From Gonium pectorale (Eukaryota; Chlorophyta; Chlorophyceae; Chlamydomonadales; Volvocaceae): a stretch of DNA of 11,953 bases. The position numbers and the translations under genes were made by a program. Location: positions 167,354-179,306 of the forward strand of contig LSYV01000101.1 of NCBI GenBank assembly GCA_001584585.1, in the 5' to 3' direction. The notes beneath the pieces are model-generated. The model saw nothing but the letters and a program-made list of their open reading frames with translations, was not told the DNA's origin and ran no database searches. Positions 1 to 9,600 of the stretch are shown one piece after another (positions within the stretch are counted from its first letter, which is position 1; each line of letters opens with the position of its first letter).

Positions 1-602
1 TGGGTTGAGGCGTCTGGTTCCTTACGTGGTCAGGGGCAAGGCTGGTTTAGGGCCGCCGAGCCCCATTCCGGGCCGCAAGCACGGTCGCTGGATTGACGCC
101 CCCGCCCCAGCCGAGCAGTCCAAACGACCTGTGGCTTTCGGCAAGCATTGCAAGGGGCCAAACAGTGTGAAAGAATGACCACGTTTCCATCATGCACCAT
201 GCATCACGGGTGGCATCAGCGTATAGGAGGGCACGAACGGAGGGAGACTTCCATAAATACAGCCGCGTGACATTCGCACGGGCGTCAGGGAGGAATCGAG
301 ATACTGGCAGCGCGGCGATGGAAAGGCTTGCATTCGGGCGAACCCATCGACGAGCGACGTTGATGGGCGTCGGGGATTGAAGTACCAGTGGCGGCGGTGA
401 GTAGACATTTGGCATACTCGAGGCAACGGTGGTTAATAATGCCATGGGGCTGCGGGCGGGCGATGATAGCATTGGATTCAGGGGAGGGGAAGTTTGGGGC
501 CTGTGGCAAGGGCAGGCAACTGACTTGTACCAGTCGCACATGTCCGGACTGCTTAGTAAGCGGACGGGCCAGGCGAACATAACGCCGCGATGAAATCCTC
601 AC
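1..602. other. Intron-like sequence left of the last visible exon
   Basis: No convincing exon. Bases about 28-311 repeat the intron at 712-1015. Bases about 366-385 match an intron segment near 11371 (shared GCGTCGGGGATTGAA). Between them, at 312-363 on the minus strand, the frame reads PINVARRWVRPNASLSI, which resembles the first half of a rung but has no acceptor or donor. I treat it as a possible deleted rung. Confidence 0.5.
28..311. repeat. Duplicated intron segment, copy 1
   Basis: Closely similar to 712-1015 in the same orientation. Shared landmarks include GGTCAGGGGCAAGGCTGGT at the left, CATCACGGGTGGCATCAGCG in the middle and ACTGGCAGC at the right. The offset grows from 684 to 704 because copy 2 has an extra stretch near 917-936. 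Confidence 0.8.
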
Positions 603-689
603 CATCAGCGCCAGCGTGGTTGTCAGAAATGGTGATGTTGCCTTCAACAGTAAGGGCGGAGACTCGGCCGTCAACGTTGATAGCACCGC
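603..689 (-). CDS. Beta-helix rung exon R16 (29 codons), last exon visible
   Basis: Class II rung: GGAINVDGRVSALTVE then GNITISDNHAGADG. Acceptor CTGCAG, donor GTGAGG, phase 1-1. With no stop codon here, the gene must continue beyond the left edge. Confidence 0.76.
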
Positions 690-3600
690 CTGCAGGGAGG
701 GGCCGGGGCCTGGTCAGGGGCAAGGCTGGTGAAGGGCCGCCGGGCCCCATTCCGGGCCGCAAGCACGGCCGATTGATTGCCGCCCCCACCCCAGCCGAGC
801 AGTCGAACGACCTGTGACTTTCAGCGAGCATTGCATGGGGCACAACAGTGTGAAATAATGACCACTTTTGCATCGTGCATCATGCACCATGCATCACGGG
901 TGGCATCAGCGTATATGAGGTATTACGGAGGAGGGCACGAATGGAAGGAGAGTACCATACATACAGCCGCGTGTAATTCGCACGGGCGCCAGGGAGAAAT
1001 CGAGGTACTGGCAGCCTGCCGACCCTTGAAAGAACCAGCATACCGTCCTTCGATGCGGTGTTGTTAAAAATGACGATGCTGCCGTTTATGGTCAATCTTC
1101 CAAGACCTCCGAACGCCTGTATTGCGCCGCCTGCGTACACCACGAGCACAAAGGAGTGGGTGCGGCAACGCGAGGGCTTGAATTGCTTCGAAACCAGTGT
1201 GTAGAACCAGGGGAGATATTTCGGGACGCATGAATCCCACTATACGACGCGCCCATAACTATAGCGCTGATTTCAAGCGGCAATGCGGGTCGAAGACCGC
1301 AAACGATTGGACCTGGTGCCCGTATCCAGCCGGGGGCGGGGGCAGATCCCCCAAACCCTATTCCTTTTACCCCTTTGCCAACGCGCCCCGAATGGATGGT
1401 CGGCCCGCCAACAACGGAAGTGGACAGGGCATGCAGCCACCTGCGACCCAAGCCTCACCCCATTTTGCGCTGTTGCCAGTTATGGTGCTGTTGCCGTCGA
1501 TGGTTAGGGCATCGAGGAAGTTTTGAACGCTTATAGCACCGCCTGCAGGGAGGTACCAGGGCAGGTCGGGGCTTTGTCACCTACCGTATCTGGGTAGGGG
1601 CTAGGCTGGTGGGTTGCCGGGCCCCCCTGTCCGGGCCCCAAGCTGCCATTCTCTATACATTTAGTACGCACGGCAATGCGCCTTCGCAGGCGGTTCCAAG
1701 TTGTACGGAGGACCTGCAGTTACCTCCTGCACCTGCGCTGAAGGGGCGCACTGAACTCACCCCGTCCATGTGCCGCCTTGTTGCCGCTGAGTGTGCTGCC
1801 CCGCAGGTGCACACTGCCCACAGCATGCTCGGCCATGACCAACGCGCCGCCGCCACCATCCGTGCTGCATGCAAACCGATTGGGTAGGCAAACCAAGTTG
1901 TCAGCCCGTGGCTGACAATGTCGTGGCACGGCGTGTTAAGGTATCATCAGAGAACGTCTGGCTGGGGCCCAGATAATCGAGGTGGGCTACGGACGATGTA
2001 CATATATATGCACGTTTGCTGATGCATGTATGCGCTCAATGATTACGACGGCTGTAGTGCAGCGACGAAGGTGTTGCCTTTATCAATGGTCGGACACTGT
2101 CGAAACATTTACTCTCTACTTACTCCCATGGTCTAAGCAACTTATAGCCAGAAGTGGAGGGAGGACGTGCCGTGAGAACGTCAACATCGTCATCCGCGAC
2201 TCGCACCTACCTGCTATACTGGCTGAGGTTGTCAGACAAAGTGCTGTCGACCATCTCCAATTCCTGAAACCAACAGCAAGCAGACGATAAACGTAAATGA
2301 TGACGGACGCGCTGAAGGTTGCATATATAATACGTCACCTGACCATTCCAGTATGCGTATTGATACGCATTTTGCAAAATTGCAATACGATATAGCAGAA
2401 TACGGCTCAAAATACGGCGCCGGCGGGGCGGGGGGTTGCGGGGTTAAGGTGCACGGGGGGTGCGAGGGGAGGGCGGGGTGCGGGTGCGGCGTGCAGTGGG
2501 GAAACGACATGTCATGCCGTATTGTACGGGTAGGCATTTCTATGTAACAGACCCCATATCGAGTTTCCATTGGGCATACCGTAACTGGCACCGGGTTTAT
2601 GACCCTTAGCTTGGTGATGGCCAAGAGTGGGGTGCCCGTTGCGTCGTACGAGAGCAATGTTAACCCGCAATTGTGCCAGATTGAATTTGAAAAGGCGTTT
2701 GACCGTGTTCCGCGTGGGCATCTCTAGTAGCGACTTGAGGAGAGGGGGATCCACGGTGAAATGCTTAGCGCACTCCAAGCCAGCTATGAGAAGGTCCTGC
2801 TTGGAGTGAAGGTCAATGGCAAATTGGGCCCCACATTTGCGTCTCTGCAGTGCCTGAAGCAGGGATGCCCTCTAAGTTCTGGCCTCTTCGGTTTCTTTGT
2901 GGAGGTTGTGGCTGATTATATCGAGGCAAAAGATAGATTAGAAGGGGCTGAAATGTGCGTGGAGCGGTGCCCCGTGATTAACGGCAGGAAGGTCCCTTTG
3001 CTCTTCTATGCCGATGATCTCACCTTGTTTGCTACCACCCTTCAACGGCTTGCGCCGGCTCTGCGGCTGTTGACGGAATTCTGTCTAGCTTTGGGATGAA
3101 AGTGAATGTTTAGAGGTCGGAGGCGCTGCTGCTGCACGCAAACACTAGTGAAGGCCGTGCGCTTCGCGATGGGAGGTTTGTTCAGCTGCCCGTTTGTGCG
3201 GATGGCGCCCTTTGGCATCTTTGCATGGCGGTAACGACCATTGGGTAACAGGTCATTGCTTGCGTGGCGTGAGCGAGTTCGTGATCTGGGTCTCTCGCAT
3301 TTCTCTTTGTAGCTTCTGAAGAGAGATGGCGTGTCCTGGACCTTATGGCTCGTGAGGACACCCACCGTTAGGCGCATGTAACATAACAGAACATCGCGAA
3401 GTACCGAGCCATCATGGACAGTCATGGATCCTTGCGCGACCCTTGAAAGGACGCGACATGGGTGTACTTCGCCCTAGAAGGGTGCTATATGTGGAAGGGC
3501 ATACGGTAATGGGCAGCTGGGTGGGCGCCTGCGTCGGCCCCGGTGCTTATTATTTAGGCCCCAAAATCACCAATCGTAAGTCCTTCCGGTCAACCTCGTG

Positions 3601-6600
3601 CCTGACTCCACCGTAAATTTATTGTGTTTGACGGTTTGCGCAATTACGGTGGTGTAAATTAGGGTTTGCTAACTAGCATTACGTTGTCATTTGTAGCACT
3701 AATTATATAGGGTAGGATTGCCCATACGAGATCAGTTTTTACTCACTGTTAGGTGGACTGAGATGTAGATGGCGGCTCCGGAACCTCCTATGTTCCCAAT
3801 CAAGCTGCTTCGTAATAGAGACGCACGGAGGGCAGCCTTTCCGGCATGGCGTCCGGCAGGGACAGCTCCCCTCTTGAGCACCAGCGCCCCCGCCCCCTCA
3901 GCGTTGACGAGGTTGTTGCTCATCACGCAGCGCTCGCAGTGAAACGACTGAGGTGCGTCAGAGGTTCCCTGAGGCAGCAGCCGGAATGCAGCCGGCCCGA
4001 ATGTCAAGTGACGGGAGCGATTGAACACATTAGTGTCTCGATACAATACAGGCGAGGAACTCCATCGATTTGCCAGGAAACTTAACCACGCACACGCAGC
4101 AGCCACACATGATGACTTCCGTCGTCATATCAATTACTGGCTGCAGGCAATACGCTTGGTGCCAGCTGATGGCCTGTGCATCGGCGCCTCGGTCAAAGGC
4201 CCGCCATGCATTCCTTCTCACTCCGCGACCGCACGACCCCACGTACATGGAAGTCGATTTGAAGACATGCCCAGTGGCTAGCACCCGTCACCCCAGAGCA
4301 CACAAAGTCCTCCAGCCGGGCGGCAAGGACGCCAGAAGCGGCCACGGCGCCTTGCCGAGTGGCATTCGCGATGTCCGCTGCTGCTGCTGATGATGATGCG
4401 CTGTTTGGTGTCGTCGTGCCCCTGATGGTCACGTTGCGAAATGTGACCGCCTCACAGCCCCTGCGGGCAGGAGGGCATGCAGCCGTGAATGGCTTAATCC
4501 GACCATGCAGCTTTATCTCCAAGCCACTATCACTCAGAGCGATTATGCGCGGATTCGGTGGTGAACCAGAGCGCCAGGCAGTACAACATTCCCACATTGA
4601 ATGCGCGCGGAACGCCTTGAAATTCCTGTACTGTATAGAGCAGGCATCACACATGTCAAATTCGTTCGTAGGCTCATTCTTCTTTTTTGCGGATTCGGCA
4701 ATTCCTGCTCCCGTTGGCAACCGACGCCCTGGCTTGGCCTGCATTGGCGCCTGATGCTTGGTGCGTACACTCGCGGTGCCCGCGCTTCACTCCTTGCACG
4801 CAGCGCTGGCCCGCTTTTGCAGAACTAATGTGCCATCCTTTCATCAGCATAAACACATAAGTGTAGCGTGTGCTGGGGCTGTGCCAGCTCGAAGCAGGCC
4901 GCTCCCGAGGAAGTAACAAGGAGTCGATTCACCGGAATGAGTGCATCATCTTATCTCAATTGTTGCGTACTGCATGCAACTAATATGGCTGAGATCAACA
5001 AGGGCTGCAGTGAGGACTTGCTGCAACTATAAACTCGCTCGCCCCATTGCAAACAGGCAGGCCAACAGGCCATCGTCATCAGGCAAGCCGGCCACCCAGC
5101 CACTTGCTTCGATGCACGCAACATGGCTTGGATCCGCCACCCACACCCACCAGCATGCCAGAAGAGGCCCATCCGTGCTGAGCGGGACGTCCTCGATCAC
5201 CGAGTCGACCAGCGTTAGGTTGACCCCCACAAAGGCAAGGCCGCAGTGCGGCACTATGGATCCTCTGTCCATGACTGATATGCTGTACTGCAGCCCTCCT
5301 GCGGTGTCGTTGTTGTAAACCAGCAGCTGTGAAATCTCAACCCCGACCTCCAGGACAACGGTGGCTGGCTCAGCAGAAGTTGAAGCACATTCCAGGGCTG
5401 CTTGCAAATAGCCACATGTCGCCACTCCCTGCTGCTGCTGACCCTGACCCTTGACTCTAAGGCGGCACTCGATGCTGGACGTAGATCGCTCTAAAGGGCC
5501 ACTTGGAAGCTTTAGCGAGGGGCCGGCGTAGATGAAGTCGGCTGCATGCAATAAAGAGAGGGAGTGGAGGCGTTATGGGGCCTTCTGGACACGCAGATGT
5601 ATGACTGGGCCTTTCATCGATCCGCCACATCTGCTGGAAGCTCACTGTGGAGGATTGAGGTTATGGTAGGTATGTACGTACCGATACATGCCGTACCTGG
5701 GTAGACGCCGTACACCTGGAGCTCAGTGATGTGGAATACGCCGTCGGAGCCCGGATGGTGGTTCTGCAACGTCACCCATCGGCCAACATGGGGCGTGCTA
5801 AAGGTCACGACCCGGGAGGCGCACAGGCCAAGAGGCGCGTTCTGCTTCCAGGCCAAGGGATTCTCGGGGATGCGGGCCGTGTCGGCCGGAGCTGACATGA
5901 TGCTGACGTTGCCGATCCGCAGCTCGGCGCCCTGCAGCCCGTCAGAGCAGCAGTCGCAGCGGTTCCAGATCACGACGCGGGCGATGGCCGTTGGGACGCC
6001 CAGGTCGACTGACAGCCAGGGGGCGGAGATCAGAGATGCGCGGAAGATGTAAGACGTTCCGCCTTCAAGCGCATCCCCAAAGTACTGCGTCACGCCGTCG
6101 ACCGCGCACTGCGGCCCGAACAGCGATCCGGGGGATGAGAACGAGGCGTAGGCCGGTCGGTCGAGCGCAAGGTTGGGCAGCCCGTCCACCACGTCACCCA
6201 GCAGGAACATGCTGATGGCCCGGGGTCCTCCGCACGTCTGGGTGGGGTCGGCAATGCAGGCCATGTCGCAGCTGGAGCTGGCTCCCAGTGAGAACGCCAG
6301 AGTAAGATTGGCGCCAGCAAAGCACTGATTACCACCCTGCTCCCCGTACACGATGAGACCTGCATCCGCGGCGAGTTTGCCGCATTCCGCAAGGCGAAGG
6401 CCGTCTGCGAACCTCGTTGGCATCACGTTGTCTCCGTCCTTTGCAGCAAAGCAACCCAGGTATGACGCTGCGTGGGGCCCGAGGGGGGCAAGTCCAGTGG
6501 GCCCCTGATGATGAGGGTAGCTGCACAAGACGTCGGATCGATTGAGCGCAGGAAGTTACACAAAGGTGCGCTGCAGCCACATGTATTGCCGCCCCAGCTA

Positions 6601-9600
6601 CCAGCGAAGTAGCATGAACGGTTATCTATCTTTACGACGAAAACATTTTACTTACTCAACGAGTACAGGCTCGCTGCTGAATCCCCGCCGCAGGATTTCG
6701 ATAGGTCCCCGGAGCACGGAGTGGTGCAAGCAGCCGTGGCGCCGCCGCTAGTTACCAGCTTCAGGTCACTGCCGCCGTAGCAGCGGGAGCCGTACTGCAG
6801 TCCGTACAGCATGTGTCCTGCGCATGATGACGGGTCTTGCAGTAATTAACGCGTTATAGTGCATGTGTCACAATACTTCCCTACAAATGCAAGCGTGAAT
6901 TCACGAAGCTGATGGCCTGATGAGCCCCATCACGCACACCCAGCCGCACCTGCCCCTCGCGCCAGCGTAGCGCAGAGTGTTGGCGTCATGTCGGTCCTGG
7001 TAGCCAGCACGGTAACTTTGAGTGAGATGTCGCCTGCCGTCATATTCGAGAAGCAGCCCAGGTAGTAGCCGGCGTCGTAGCCTACAGAAGCAGCAGATGT
7101 GGGTAGATCTCAAATGAACGGGAGCTTGGCTGGGTAGGAAGTTTATAATTGGTAACTGGGAGGGGATTCATTAGCTTGTTTGGGTTCAACGTACCGCGGC
7201 ACGTAGGTCCCTTCGCGCCGAGGACCGTGGTCGTGGTCACAGTCGTGTAGGCCGGGCAGGGGCCGCACGTCCAGGTGCCGCCGGCGTTGATGCACGATGC
7301 CAGTCCGCACGCCCCCGCCGAGCAGAAGTCTGCAATATATATCTCAGCGAGGGCCGGGGCCACAACAAATAAAGCATGCGGTGTGGACACCTACATAGGT
7401 ACTGAATTCCTAGGGCGACTGGCGTGTTCAGGGCCATACTAGCCGTTCTCTCTATAGTGCGTACGACGGCCTAGAGACACCCACGCCCATACGAGTAGTC
7501 ACTCAAGTATTCTTAGCCGCAATGGCCCACAAGACGCTGCAAACATATATTCGACATATACATTTCAGTCAGGCAGTCTGTCAGGCAGTCAGGCAGTTTC
7601 GGACCAGATACCAACCATACCTGGTGCTGGTGGGAGGAAGTTGCATATGGTGGTTCCGTCCGGACGGAGACGGGGGTTCCGGAGACGGGGGTCCCGGAGA
7701 CGGGTATGGGTAGAGCGGATTCGAGGGTTGGGGCATGTCCTTATTTGACGCCTGGATGGATGCTTGAAGTGTAACTGGAAGGTTTGGGCAACCGGAGGCC
7801 ATTGCACTCCGCCTGAATTGGTTATCTCCCACCACCCCTGGTGTTGCCCGCCACGACCCAGGCCTTACCCCATTCCGGGCGGTTGCCTGAAACTTTGCTT
7901 TTGCCGTCAATGGTAAGGGTGCCGGAACCGGACCGGACGTAGATAGCGCCGCCTGCAGGAAGGGTCTGTGTCTTGTCGCCGCACGGGTAATGGTATGGCA
8001 GTGGGGGTGCCGGGCCCCAGCCACTAGGAGCACATTCGGGAGCGGTGGTGGCAGGAAGATACCCTTCCCCAGAGAAGGCCGGAGTCCCGTTCAGCCGCTT
8101 GATGAACACGGGGAGTATAGCGGGGAAACGTGTTCAACTACCACTCGCACCAACATGAGAACACGTACCGTAAACTTTAGCGCTGTTGTTTGTGATGACG
8201 CTGCCACCTTTAACTGCAAAGAACGACACGCGGTCCACCCAAATTGCACCGCCTGCACGTAATGTTCAAAGCAAAGTACAGGGGTCATGGAAGTGGTGTT
8301 ATAACCCTTAAAATGGCATGAAGACGATCAGTAAATCGTCAGCCCCAGGGCAGAGTAGACAGAATAAATTTGGAATGGTCCCCAGGCCTCACCGCTGTTA
8401 CCAATGGCGCGGTTGCCAGATATAGTGCTGTTGCCGTCAATGGAAAGGGTCTCAATGTTGGACCGAATACAGATGGCGCCGCCTGCAGGTTCATCGTATG
8501 CATGACAACGTTAATGAATTTAGCGAGGGATTATTAGTAATAAATAATAGTAAATCTGTGCGGACGAGGTACGACCCTGTGAGCTGCAGCTTACAACAAC
8601 ATGGTAGCACTAATCTACTTGGTGTTGTGTATCTATTGTATCTAGCAACAATGTTACGGAAGTAGGTCCACGCAGACGATTACGGTTGGGCACGGGAGTG
8701 TGTTGGGTGGACTCTGTCGGGGATCTTCAGATCACGACGTGCGGCGGCTGAGCACCCACAAGCCGTATACTACTGCCGAAGGTGCCCGAAGGTGCGAGCC
8801 TCACCACTAGGCTCGAAAGGGTCAAAGCCGAGTGCTACATGTTGGAGTTAGGGTTTAGGATACGTGGATGCGCTGGATGGAGGTCTTGTAGCTTGTGGCT
8901 ACTGCATCGAGTACCCTGTGGCTACTGGATCGAGTTTACAAAATGTCAGCTAATTTGTCGCATGCTACTTGCTTGGATGGAGTATTTCATTCTTGCCTGT
9001 CTGGTAGGGCGGCGGCCCTCGGACTATCTAATCGCAATCTAAAGCTGGCAACTAACCGACGATGCCTTTGACCAACCTACCATCCTCTGTTGCGGTGTTC
9101 TGTGAAATAACACTGCTACCGTTGATGGTCAATCGCCCAACGCTGTTCGAGTTAATTGCGCCTCCTGCATTTATGCAAGATGAATGACATCCGCGGTTGG
9201 GAGGGGGGATGAGCACTTAAGGGAAGGCCTAAATGGAGGACAAACTCCTAGCGGCGGGGATTTGGTACATGCGTACGAACATACAATCAAAGGCGCCAAC
9301 CATACATGCCTCATGAGCAACCACAGCATGCTCCACACACATATGTGGAAGGAAGGCATGCGCACATCTGACTCGGACCATGTCTCACCATATTCGGCAT
9401 TGTTGCCCGATATGGTGCTGCTGCCATCGATAGAAAGGGTTTCGACGCGGTGCCAAACGTAGATGGCACCGCCTGCAGAACGAGGTAAGATGTGGGAGTA
9501 GGGTTTTGTGAGAGTTGTCTTGGAGGATGCAAGGTACGGGCAGCCCATGCCCCTTGCAACTAACATACCTCCCTTGGTTGCGGTGTTGCTCGACATGACG

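Larger units (their letters stand above)
2264..3746 (-). other. 1.48-kb intron carrying a LINE remnant
   Basis: GTGAGT...TTTCAG, phase 0, several times longer than most other introns here. It contains, from left to right, a G-rich tract (2416-2500), a decayed reverse transcriptase on the opposite strand (about 2680-3246), and 500 bases with only a small inverted repeat (3608-3652). The excess length is explained by the insertion. Confidence 0.7.

Noticed and set aside
2232..2657. Proline-rich minus-strand open frame of about 140 codons
   Set aside because: It is the complement of the G-rich tract, lies inside a phase-supported intron and covers the 2263-2211 exon in another frame. The Pro content follows from base composition.
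4461..4744. Upstream extension of beta-helix exon 2 as open frame to 4744
   Set aside because: The extension lacks rung motifs, whereas the acceptor at 4461-4462 follows a good pyrimidine tract and gives a continuous LLACWGCEAVTF motif with the previous exon.
8850..8865. Telomere-like TTAGGGTTTAGG
   Set aside because: Only about one and a half units and no array; a similar single TTAGGGTTT occurs near 3659. Not an interstitial telomere.
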